Shown in pieces: positions 22,910 through 33,099 of a stretch of 64,000 bases of DNA. Location of the stretch: the NCBI GenBank assembly GCA_024195585.1, contig SWBL01000166.1, positions 1 to 64,000 on the forward strand, read 5' to 3'. The position numbers were made by a program, and so were the translations under genes. Positions within the stretch are counted from its first letter, which is position 1; each line of letters starts with the position of its first letter. The stretch comes from Aureobasidium sp. EXF-3400. Its lineage: Eukaryota; Ascomycota; Dothideomycetes; Dothideales; Saccotheciaceae. The notes below the pieces were generated by a model. The model made no database searches and was not told the origin of the DNA. It saw nothing but the letters and a program-made list of their open reading frames with translations.

Positions 22910-24448
22910 TTACAGCATGTATTCGCCCAATCTAGGAGCGCCACCCTTCCAGTCCAGACGCTCAAAGTATCTGAACACCAACTCGTAGCCCTCAAGGTCG
23001 TGGACGATACGGTCGACACGTCGGTAACCAGGAATGTTGTCCATGTTCTTGTCTTTCTTGACTCTTGCTCTGCCGTAGCCATCCTCGTCGGTCTTAGCCT
23101 CGAAGATGGTGACGCTGAAGCGGCCGGGCTTGAAGATGTTGACGACCTGGACGACGATATCGCGGGTCTCGCGTCCGGTTTGGCGAGCAGGCACGTTGGT
23201 CTCGAAAGATGCGTAGGAGCATTGGGGCTCAGGGGTGACGTGGACGGTGAAGTAATGAGCTGATCCAGACTCGCCAGTCGAGGGGACGACACCGTTTGCA
23301 GAGTATCCGCAAGGGGTGAAGAGGTAAGAGTCGATCTTGGCCTCGGGGTACTTAGACACAGGGTAGACATCGGCCAAGCCGCAGGCCTCGGAGACGACGG
23401 AGCCCAGAGTGTGGCCTTCAGTGGTCAGCTCTTCAGGGAAAGTCAGCTTCTCGGATGGGTCAGAGGTGGTCTGCGCAAACACATCGACATCATCATCTCC
23501 ATCGATGTTGCCCAGATGAGCGATAGCATCCTTGCGAGCCTCTTGAGACTGCTTCAAGTACTTGCCCTCAGCAATAGCACTGGCATCTTCGAGATAGAAC
23601 TGGCGAGCGTTCTGCTCGTCGAGATCGGTCATGAGAAGCTCCAGAGTCTCGTCCTGAGACTCGTCGATCTGTGCATTGGCCAAGTCGGCAGCGAGTTGCT
23701 CAGGGTAGTCAAGAACCTTGGTAGGAGTCTCTCTCTCTGGCGTAGCAGGAGGAGTGAGCTGGGTGTTGGGGCCAGTGATGTACAGGTACCAATGCTCGCC
23801 GTTCATTTTTCCGATCATATAGGCACTGCCTCCCAAGAATCTCTGGTCGAGGAACTTAACCTCATCACGCCAGCTGCGGTGAGGACCACGCTGCTGGTCA
23901 GGGTACAGGAAGTTCTTGCGGCTGTAGAAGACGCGGTGAGGAGTGGCAGCTGCAGGAACGGCGGCAGAAAGATCAGCCTTGTTACCAGGGAAGCCTGCCT
24001 CGAGAGCAGCAATCTCCAGCATTCTTGGCAGACCGTACAACAAAGTGGTGGTGCCGCAGGTCTTGAGCACGAGCTTGTGAGGGAAGACAAACATGCTGGA
24101 CTCGGAGAGGAGGTATGCATCCATGTGTCCATGTCCAATGATGGAGAGAACCTTGCAGTTCACCAAATCAAGCATCTCTTTCCAAGTGTCTGACGAGACG
24201 GCCTTCAAACCATAGGGCTTGGCTCCTTCAGGGAGGGACGAGGCGGAAGGGCTGAACCATACTTCGAGGAGCTTCTCGGGACCTAGACGACAATCAGACA
24301 AGCACTCGCTGTACAGTCATTAAATGAGCCGACCTTCAAAGGCATTGGTCGAGTCGAGATCGACGGCGACATCGCGGTTGATTGTCAAGTAGGGAGAGGC
24401 TGTCGAGGGCGAGACAGTGTAGTCATTAGGAATATCGATGTTGACCAT
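22910..24448 (-). CDS. SPE2: S-adenosylmethionine decarboxylase proenzyme
   Basis: Makes decarboxylated AdoMet, the aminopropyl donor for spermidine and spermine. Exons 24448-24334 and 24282-22910 (intron 24333-24283, phase 1) give 495 residues. The proenzyme self-cleaves between Glu99 and Ser100 in LLSESSMFVF, turning the Ser into the pyruvoyl cofactor. The catalytic Cys is residue 114 in KTCGTTT. Other family blocks are EGPEKLLEVWF (N-terminal acidic residues), DQRFLGGSAYMIGKMNGEHW, FTPCGYSANG and YFTVHVTPEPQCSYASFE. It is longer than yeast Spe2 because of an acidic insert of about 100 residues (residues ~215-310, with PATPERETPT and DESQDETLELL). Translation control by an upstream frame is likely for this family; see the candidate uORF. 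Confidence 0.95.
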
Positions 24449-24940
24449 GACTTGTTTGCAGGGGAGGCTGGCTTACGCCAGCAACAAGCGGTAGTAATAA
24501 GATGCCTTGAAGGGACGTTATGGGGGCCTGGCCTTTAGGGTGATAAAAGAGCACTTTTCCCGCGAAATTTTGACGACTCTCTGGAAGCCCGGATACCTGG
24601 ACAAGTACCGGGACTGGTATAGGAGCGAGACGACAAGCCTCAAGAGCAATGGGTTGACAGGTTGGAAGAGGTAGTGTGCTGTCGCTGGGAAACACACACA
24701 CGGCGGGCTGTTATTTTTTTCGCTGCGGCATATATGACGGCCTTGGCGATGTCACCGAATCGATGATCGTCGCTCCCCTCCAACCCCACAATTATCATGG
24801 AGCCGCTTCGCTTTTCCGCTTCGACACGGCTTTCCCGTGCTCTCTGACATGTAAGGGTGGCGACTGCTATGGCTTTCTTGCAAATGCCATTATACGGAAT
24901 GAATATGATTATCAATGCTTTTTCAACTAGGTGACTACAC
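24449..24940. promoter_or_regulatory. AdoMet decarboxylase 5' leader and promoter region
   Basis: 492 bases between the SPE2 start and the stop of the upstream minus-strand gene. No ATG occurs on the minus strand for about 280 bases upstream of the SPE2 start, consistent with a long scanned leader. Farther out are a six-codon frame and a 52-codon frame. Confidence 0.5.
24640..24798 (-). other. Candidate upstream ORF(s) of SPE2
   Basis: An ATG at 24798 opens a 52-codon frame (MIIVGLEGSDDHRFGD start) ending at TGA 24640, 191 bases before the SPE2 ATG. Inside it, out of frame, ATG 24731 opens a six-codon frame (MPQRKK, stop 24713-24711). AdoMet decarboxylase mRNAs of animals, plants and some fungi carry regulatory uORFs, so these deserve mention. 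Whether the transcript reaches this far is unknown, and a CATATATG motif here could be a promoter element instead. Confidence 0.3.
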
Positions 24941-26769
24941 TCATGCATAACCCAAGGTACAGTCTTCACGGAAGATGCCCCTCACTCCAAGTTTACTTTC
25001 ACCTCCAACGACAGCAGGACCAGACACAACAATCTGAACAATGTGTTAGCTTCCATGTAGAAGGAACAAATTAGGGGACTTACCTCGCCTGAAGGTGTGC
25101 TGCCATCGACTTTACTATCATCTTTGTCTACAAGCTTGACCTCAACACTGCTCAAAGGTGCACCGAAATGGCTGTGTCCTGGACGGTCGACATGTCTGTA
25201 GTCGTAGATGTTGCTTTGTGCCACAGCACCGGCCACCGAAGAGGCAGTCAGGGCATAGCAGATTCTGGAGCGTGTGATTATGCGAAGATCGCGAAGTTCA
25301 GCACTGCTCAAGGATTCGGCTCCAGTTCCGGCTCTTTCAGAAGCGAGAATGAGACGCAGCTTGCCAGGCGAGGCGCCGATAGCGATACTCTTGGGAGCAA
25401 AAAGTCGGTACACTAAATCTTCTCCGGGCATGCGGCCGGCAGCGAGAGCGCGACCGTGATGTGAGTGTGAGAACTTACCGAGACCAGAGATTGAGCCCGA
25501 CATGTGAGTTTGGTGTAGCTTTGCCAGAGATTGAGACGAGGCAATGATTACTGTAGGCGAAACACCGCGAGCGGCAAGAGCAACATCAACACCGGCACCT
25601 GCGACAGAGTTGAGTGCGAGACGAGCGTGACTGAAAAGTGCACCCATAGTCAGACAGAAGACATATGAATGGCTGAACGAATCAGCCGGCAACACAAGAT
25701 CCGAGGGGCCTAGACGCTGGCGAAGGGGCAAGGCAGATATCAGAGCGGCAATTGCTGCAACCATATTCTGTAGAACGTAAGTAGGTAGTCTCGAAATAAT
25801 ACGGGCATTGAATTCGTACCTTTTGAGTGAACTCGACTACTTCTGCAGGGCTATTGATGCTTTTCTGCCAGAGGAAGATCAAATTACCAGGAACAATCGT
25901 CTCATCGTTCTTGGGCAACTCGCTGCTTGTCGAAGACGTCTCTGCTACGAGATTGTGCCAAACAGCTACATCAAGCTTGCCTTTGGTCTCATTCTCAGGG
26001 GCACCTTCCCAATCCATGTGCTTGCTGCCAGAATCTGCGACCCAGATGACTTGACGCAGAGAAGAAACACTTTCGGTAAGACCAGCAAGGGGCAGAGAAC
26101 CAGCAGTAGCAATCACGCATTGTGCCTGTGTTTGTTCAAGAAGCTTGCAAGCGACATTGTGGTCTTGGTTGAAAGGGACCAGAATAGGGGTCAAGCCATA
26201 GAACGAGCATGCTATGATGTGGTTAGTCGTAAGGCACCAACGGAGCACATGCATTACTTACCGAAAATTGTGACAAGGTATTCAATCGAGTTTGGCGTGT
26301 AAATGGCAACTCTCTGAACACCTGCCTTTTGCAGATGAGAACCAATGATATTGATGAGTTTCGAAATGGTCGTATAGTCGTGCTCAAAAATCGACTCCTT
26401 TCCATGGACAGACACAATGGTAGGTTTGGTGGATGTATTGACAGCCTCGCGCCAGATATCTCTGAGATCGCCATCTTTGCCAGCAGTCCATTTGGGGGCA
26501 CCAGGCTCGCGAACCGAGAGACCAGTCTTCAGAGCGTAGCCATGAGGAACTTCGGTCGAGCGGTAAACTGCAGACTCACGTGGCTGACGAACAGGAGAAG
26601 CGGCAGCTTGACGGGCGAGAAGTAGAGGGTGAGTATCAGGCTCGGCCCAAAAGATGAGAGGGTATGCTACAAATGCAAACAAAACCAAAGCAATCAGGGT
26701 GGTATAGAGGTTCCAGGCGGAGAGAGTATCTGCGATGAGAGCATCCAGCTGCTCAATCACGTTACCCAT
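24941..26769 (-). CDS. Membrane-anchored AMP-binding (ANL) family protein, probably catalytically dead
   Basis: Four exons: 26769-26262, 26211-25820, 25767-25084, 25033-24941, giving 558 residues with consistent phases. One N-terminal membrane segment (about 20-42, TTLIALVLFAFVAYPLIFW) is followed by a region like fungal long-chain acyl-CoA synthetases: HPLLLARQAAASPVRQPRES, GAPKWTAGKDGDLRDIWREA, VAIYTPNSIEYLVTIF, FYGLTPILVPF. The ATP-binding loop, normally (S/T)SGTTGxPKG, is replaced by LIFLWQKSINSPAEV. The protein ends at GIFREDCTLGYA, just where the mobile C-terminal lid should start, so the lid and its catalytic Lys are missing. All introns have good signals, so this looks like a maintained gene, not decay. 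A structural or regulatory role at the ER or lipid-droplet membrane is inferred. Confidence 0.75.
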
Positions 26770-27176
26770 CTTGTTAGTATTGAGGACTTGTCCTGCAAGG
26801 CCAGACTCTGGAAAGAAGGAAAGACGGTTGATGAGCGTTTAGGTGAAGTATCGAATGTCAGCAGTAAAGTAGGTGATGATGGTGGGGCTTTGAGCACAGC
26901 CACAAGCAACAAGGACGATCAGCCGCCGTGGAAACCAGTGCCAAGCTCGAGAATCAACACAGCGAAGAACAAGAAATAGAGGACCTCATCACCTCACTAA
27001 CACCCATACAGACGCCAGTAACGTGCCAGCAGCAAGGACTGATTGTTGCCACGCCATGCGCATTGCCTTTTGAGCGTGAATTCTGGATTTGCTTATACTA
27101 ACCCCTGCAGCACAACTCTCGCCAACACGCCAACCAACACCTCTACTCACACGTCTATACACATCGACAGCACATC
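26770..27176. promoter_or_regulatory. Shared divergent promoter region, AMP-binding gene and POM34
   Basis: 407 bases between the two divergent start codons. The last ~100 bases are rich in CA and AAC, typical of fungal 5' leaders. No distinct TATA box seen. Confidence 0.45.
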
Positions 27177-28077
27177 ATGTCTTCGACAGCAGTCTTGAAA
27201 CCGAGTCCGGCACCTTCGCGCTTTGTCGCTCCTACAACACCTCTGCGACCCTCGTCTGCGCCTTCGACACCACAAAAGTCACAGCAGGCACCACCACCCA
27301 CCAAGGTTGACACTCCTGGTACCTGGCGTCACCCTAACATGGACGCCATCAACCGTCGCAAGAATGCCTCGACCTTTACTCCAGACAATGTCCACACTAT
27401 CATAGTCAATGCCGTTGCTCTGCTAGCATTCCTGCTTGCTCCCAGCATGCTGTCTAGCTAGTAAGACTTGCTTCATCTGTAAAACACGAACCTATTTCTG
27501 ACATTACACCAGTACCCCCACAGCATTGACTGCCTTCTACAAATCAATGGACCCATACGCAACCTGGGCCTCTATCCTCGTCCGCTGTATTCCCGTCATC
27601 AACATCTCCCTCGCCCTAATGCCCCTCTTCCGCCCCGTCGACGAAATGACGGACATCCCCCTCACCAGAGAACAACGCCAACTCCTCGGCCTCACACCTC
27701 AGAATGTGCCTTTACCAGCTGGATCCCCTGGCTACGTTACTCCTCCACGCTACTCGCGCTCCTCCACCCCTCGTTCCAGCGCACAGAGACATACATCTGC
27801 ATCTCCCATGTCGCACAAGGCATCTCCCTCTTCGTTCGAGCAAAGCGCCCTGGGTGTCAGTAGAGGTCCTTCTGGAAGTCCTTTTGCTGTTAGCCCTTTG
27901 ATGCAGAAGGCTGTGGGTGGTGCTAGCGCTGCGAGAACTTCTTCGCCGTTGGACAATAGTTTGGGAAGCAGTTCGTCGGGTTTGGCTACTGGCAAGGCTA
28001 CTGTGTCGTTGAACAGCAAGTGGTTGTATGAGAGAGGAAAGGGTAGTCCCACTGGTGCAAGAGCTGTCTTTTCATGA
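27177..28077 (+). CDS. POM34: Nuclear pore membrane protein POM34
   Basis: Integral membrane nucleoporin that anchors the pore core with Pom152 and Ndc1. Exons 27177-27460 and 27513-28077 (intron 27461-27512, phase 2) give 282 residues. The family core is visible: GTWRHPNMDAINRRKNASTF, then a membrane segment NVHTIIVNAVALLAFLLAPS, a loop spanning the splice site, a second membrane segment WASILVRCIPVINISLALMP, and IPLTREQRQLLGLTP just after it. The C-terminal half is Ser/Pro-rich and disordered, with a conserved-looking short motif LNSKWLYERG near the end. The N-terminal 45 residues are Pro/Ser-rich. The stop faces the UNC93-like gene, with 397 bp between them. Confidence 0.85.
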
Positions 28078-28474
28078 TTTGTACAATAATCTGCTAACCA
28101 AGTAGTGCCCATTCAAGAAATCGAAATCTATCGTAACTTCATCTGGTGCCATGCTTTCAAGACTATTGTTCATATTCATCCCTTCCATGTATCGCGCCTC
28201 TATGATTGTGCGTGTTCTATTCCGGAAACCATAGAGTAAACTGAGAAGGCACAGATATTTCTGGGTTGGAGGGTTTTCCACAGAGTCCTTTGCTGGGCGA
28301 ATCTCTCCACGGAGATGACACTGATTCGAAAGACTAGTCTACAGTCTCATAATCATACACGTCAGATGACTGGACAGATGGAGAGGCGGCTTGATATATA
28401 TATACCTCATGTAAGTCTCGATGCCATCAAATCTGCATCACCACCATCCTCCATATCCACCCCTTCACCCTCAT
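28078..28474. other. Convergent intergenic region
   Basis: 397 bases between two converging stop codons. It contains a TATATATATA tract at about 28394-28403. In this setting it more likely serves 3' end formation of one of the two genes than a promoter. Confidence 0.4.
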
Positions 28475-30666
28475 CTAAACCTCAGTAGCAGTCTGCCTAA
28501 CAGCAAACTTCTTCTTATCCTCCTCAGTAGCCACCCCCTCCACCAACTCACTAACATCCACAAACTTCTTAGCTCCCTCAACAGGAACATGTTCCTGCAA
28601 CGCTATCCACGTCGGCACAACAGCCAAGCCCAGCAGAATAGTATTGACAGCTAAGGGCACCCTACCACCTTTCCAATCTTTGGTATTGATGCCAAAGGAA
28701 ACAGCTTGAGAGAAACTCTCTTGGCCGCGGAGAATTCCTGAGAAACGTGCTGGGGGAAAGTTAGTGATTGTGACTTTACTGTGGAAATGTGGAAAGGGAG
28801 GTGTGAGAAGGGGAGAGGCACGGCAGGGCAGGGGTAGGGAGGAAGCTTACACAATTCAGAAATATTATCCGTCTTTGTGGATAAAAAGTAATACAAAAAG
28901 TTCTGCAGCGATTGCTGAGCAAAACCCCAAAACACGAGGACGAAGAAACCTTCGACGAAACCAGGATCAGTCCAATCCCACACTGGCTCATTGCGGGTGT
29001 ATTTTTCTTGGATGGCCCAGCCGTAGGACCAAGCTAGTAGATGCCAGAAAAGTACGTAGAAGAAACTGTGTGTTGTTGTTAGAGATGCCAGCAGGTGGGA
29101 GACGGTGGGCGAATCACTTACCAGACATTCAGTCTTTTCTTGACGGGCCAGGGTTTGTAGTCCAGAAGAGTGCTGACTAGGAATGAGGAGATGATGCCGC
29201 TGAAGTTGGTTAGGAAGCCGATGAGACATCTGGCTCGGAGACCAAAGTAGTAGGTCTGAAAGTCTGGTGATTGTCAGATACTGCGCCTTGTTGAGTGGAG
29301 TTGGATACTTACTGCCAGAGTATTGGTTAAAGTATGCGGCCCAGAAGACGGGAAGCAAGAGGAGGATATCACGTCTCTTGGATGCTGCGATCAAAGCACG
29401 CATTTCAGCGGCGAATGACTTTTCCTGGACAATCTTGACTTTGCTGCCATCAGAGCGTTGGACCTGGTAATTATCAGCAGTGCTTGGAATCGATGCGGTG
29501 TATCAATTTCCTACCTTCTCTGGAGGCGATAGTGATAATCCGACAGGCACAGCGAGACATTGCAGGGCGATGAACACAAGGTAGGTTTCTGAGTGAAAAT
29601 TAGCAAACTGGCCACACACAAGGCGAGCCCAGACTTACGATAGCCCACTTTGCCTTTGGCTTTCTGATTAGGGGAGCTGGGTAAGAAGTTAGTTTAGCAG
29701 AGATGGCTCGCTTGTAGCGTTCAAAAAGAACATACTGGTTAAGACCAAGGAGGATAGCACCACCCAGAATGGGACCTCCAGTTCTGAAGACGAGCCAAAT
29801 GTTCATGTACTGTCCTCGCTTGCCTGGTGGAGGGTAGCCCAGAGCGACGGCTCCTTCTGAAGCCCAGAACAAACCAGCCGATACACCACAGGCAACAGCA
29901 CCAACAAGAACGAACCAGACATTTCCCTGTGACTGTCGTTAGCATCCGCTAGAGTAGAAATGTTGAGCAAAAGCGTACATATCTGTTGTTCGTATAGAGA
30001 CCGGCACTATAGACCGGGTAGCCTACAGCGCCCAGAACCAGTGTCCACTTGAGACCTATGCGATTGGCGATTGGTCCTCCGAATAGACAGAAGAAGCCCA
30101 TCAAACCGAACACCAATGCGTTTGCGGCGTTGATCAGGAAGGGCTTTTGGGCACCTAATGCCTCAATCAGTAAAAGGAAGTCATAGAGCCCAAAATCCAA
30201 CTCACCTCCAGCTCCCAAAGAGTTCATAGCGTTCCAGAGGCCGGGCGCCCTTTGATTTTAGTCAGTATATTTGTTGTGATCATGGATGGCAGCTTCGATA
30301 GTGAGGAGTCGTAGTTCGAAGGAGAGGAATTATGACAGACACCAGGATCTACCACGTCGCAGTCCTCGAGTACTATCCCAGACTAGGAAGTTGCCGAATG
30401 AGTATGCCGGAGCTGTCAATGGGAACGCCTGTTCATCCGGATAGCACTCTGCATTACGATAGGTAGACTTGAAAAGCGAGACACCATGTGGTGACTGGTC
30501 ACTGTTCACCCGTACTATTTACTATCATCACTTACATGAATCCGACCATGCCGATAACACAGGCATTGAACATGCTTGATCGGTACCATCTCTTGGGTTC
30601 TGTGGTATGCTCCTCATGGCTCTCGGCCAGATCGGAGTTGGTCGACTTTGTAGTCGAAGCCGACAT
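28475..30666 (-). CDS. UNC93-like MFS membrane protein (DUF895 type)
   Basis: Polytopic membrane protein of the UNC93/Ion_trans_regulator-like MFS branch. Fungal members have no assigned substrate. Ten exons: 30666-30536, 30249-30206, 30154-29979, 29926-29736, 29676-29639, 29588-29515, 29463-29313, 29263-29122, 29065-28851, 28749-28475, giving 478 residues. Every junction keeps phase. Family blocks are RWYRSSMFNACVIGMVGF, GLWNAMNSLGAGG, NAANALVFGLMGF, SAGLFWASEGAVALGYPPPG, LQCLAVPVGLSLSPPEKVQR, SDGSKVKIV, ARCLIGFLTNF and SRFSGILRGQESFSQAVSFG. Two exons are very short (38 and 44 nt). Intron 1 is 286 nt, against 49-101 for the others. In exon 8 an acceptor at 29264 (CACCAG) must be used; the nearer TTTCAG would shift frame. 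Divergent from the methyltransferase-fold gene. Confidence 0.88.
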
Positions 30667-31530
30667 GTTGAAACAAAAAAGATGAAGAAGATGATGGAAT
30701 CGAACAAGACAGTATTCGCAACCTACATCTTGATACTTATTCTATATAGAAATCTGTTGGGTTACATCTGTATACGAAAATTTGCAAAACTGATGTTGTA
30801 GATACGATTGTGCCATATGGCGCGAGAAGAGGTATCCACTCTATGACAGCGGATAATGTTGAAGCGGGCGCAAGCGACAATGAGATGGGTGTGAAATGCG
30901 AGGTGTTTAGGCAATTTTGTCGTTTAGGTAGGGCGTGGATAGAGTGATCGACAACAAGTAGGATCAAAGAAGAACGCTTTCTTCGTTGAGAGCGATGGTG
31001 TGATTTTGCCCAGAGAATCCTTCCTGCATATTTTTGACGCTCCCACGTGCAACAGTATGTAACGCGTATAGCAATAGAAATGCACAATATTCTCGAGAAA
31101 CAGAGTAGTATCCATCGAGATAGGATTTGCTCTAGGCTTTCTTTGGATATCGCTCTGGTCCGGAAACTACCGTGCTTTTTAAAGCGGGAACGTTGCTCTG
31201 CGGGAGGAAGGTGGGAGTTGCAGACTTTGGCACACGGGCAGAGCAAATGCAGATGATGGACAGAAACTCAGCACATGGGATGCTTCCTCTACTAACGGTA
31301 CTTCCAGACACTTGTGCTGTATGGCGCACTAATTTGATAACAACGCTCAAAATCCTCCGACATTGATGAGATAAACTGTGAGAAGAAGGTCGAGAGAGGT
31401 TGACGGCAGCGAGGTTGATAGACAGCTCGAACGTCATGCCAAGAAGTCGCGAGAATGACATGTGAAAGAGTGTATGCTCAACCAACCTTGACTGTCGACA
31501 CAAGTTTGGTAGAGAGAAAGATTCTACAAG
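30667..31530. promoter_or_regulatory. Divergent promoter region, UNC93-like and methyltransferase-fold genes
   Basis: 864 bases between divergent starts. Frames on the minus strand here overlap the neighbouring coding exon and look like shadows. No RNA gene or repeat recognised. Confidence 0.4.
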
Positions 31531-32737
31531 ATGCCCGCCATACCGGACAGAGCGCAGACGGAGGACTCGACGAGTTTCAGCCCGGATGCCTACTTTGACG
31601 CGTGGGAGAAGGGCGACATCACTGCACCCATCGACAATGACTTTGCCAAATTCATCCAGACCACGTTTGGCCTGCCTCAGGATGATGACTATACCTATGC
31701 CGCCGTCGCCGAAGTGTCTTTGATCCAAGCTCAGAAATATATCGAGCATGGTGGCCAGGGCGGATTACACGCCTGGTACAGGGACGACCAAGGCAAGCCA
31801 GTAAGACTGCCATAAGACACCAAACACACGCATCCATGAGCCAATATCATCTCCTATCCAGCTACCGTCCCCGCCCGCCGCCGATATTGCTGCATACACG
31901 AACATTTTCAAAAGCACAACAAGTACTCAAAAAGCCCTCGTCGGTCTGGCCTCGAATGCGAAGAAGGACTCGATCCGTGCCTCAATTGGTCAACACCTAC
32001 AGAGTCTCTATAACCCTCCTTCGCCTGAACGCAAGATCGTCATATCAAAGTTGAAGAAAGAACACACAAATCCCTACCTTGATGTCTGGGCATGGTCATG
32101 CCAGAATCTTGAATGGGCTGGTCCCGAGGAAGCCACGAGCAAGGTCCGCTTCTCGCATGCCATCCTTCCGATTCTATACCATCACTTTGGCTGTGTCTGC
32201 CCGTCCTACGAGTCACTATCCATCATCTACCAACTGGCCAAGGGTCGATCTGTGATCGATCTGGGCAGTGGAAATGGTTATTGGTCTTACATGCTGAGAG
32301 TCTTCAACAAGCAGAAGCCTCTGACTGTTGTTCCCGTTGACAACGGCATCAGTGAATGGAGGACTGTCTGGGTACCTGACACCATCCAGATCGACGGTGT
32401 CGACTATCTCAAGAAGAACAGCGACGGCAAAGATCAGGTACTGCTACTGGTCTACCCTCAAGTCGGTCTCGAATTCACATCCAAAATCCTCAAGGCATAC
32501 AGTACGTTGGAACTCATACCAGATGCATCAAAACTGTTCACTGACCTTTTCACAGAGGGTGATACCATCATCTGCGCAGGTACTCAAAACTCGAACGGCT
32601 ATACCGCCTTTGCCAAAGAAACCATCGCAGATTGGATCGCCAGAGAGATGCCAGTATTCGAAAAGGTCTGTCAGATTCCCTTGCCCAGTTTTGCTGCCAA
32701 GGACGAAGCTCTCTTTGCGTTCCAAAGAAAAGCTTAG
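31531..32737 (+). CDS. Putative SAM-dependent methyltransferase-fold protein
   Basis: Exons 31531-31800, 31862-32501, 32556-32737 give 363 residues, all in phase. The N-terminal ~170 residues are helical and acidic, with conserved-looking SPDAYFDAWEKGDITAPIDN and VRFSHAILPILYHHFGC. A class I methyltransferase motif follows: GRSVIDLGSGNGYWSYML, with an acidic residue at the end of a later strand (VVPVDNG). After that come VLLLVYPQVG and a C-terminal beta segment DTIICAGTQNSNGYTAF. The glycine-rich loop is intact, so SAM binding is credible. Substrate is not inferable. I recognise it only as a conserved fungal hypothetical type. Start is ATG 31531, the first in a short leader. Confidence 0.8.
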
Positions 32738-33099
32738 GCTTGAGCAAGATAACTCTTGTTTTCTCAACATCACCTGCACCGCAGTGACCACCATCCATGA
32801 TGGGGTGACATGATACCGCTTCCAGCTTTACTACAGAAGCGCGATTATCTGGTCGCCGCGTGTACCAAGAAGCTAAATGCTTACTGAGAAGGATTGACTG
32901 GACGAGAATACCCTACTTGAGGCCATATCCGGGAAGGCCACAAACTTTGCGTGTGTGTAGAGAGCATTTACAACCATACAACGAATAATGAGGACACATA
33001 TGCGCCGCGTAGGTGTGCACGAGCACAGCTGGTCCACTACTTAATCAGATCCGTCTCCGTTTCCCTTTCTACCTTCTATCCATACGTGACAACTCCATC
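32738..33099. other. Intergenic region (promoter of the Lys/His-rich secreted protein)
   Basis: 362 bases between two plus-strand genes. The last ~80 bases are pyrimidine-rich, as expected for a leader. Nothing else recognised. Confidence 0.4.
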
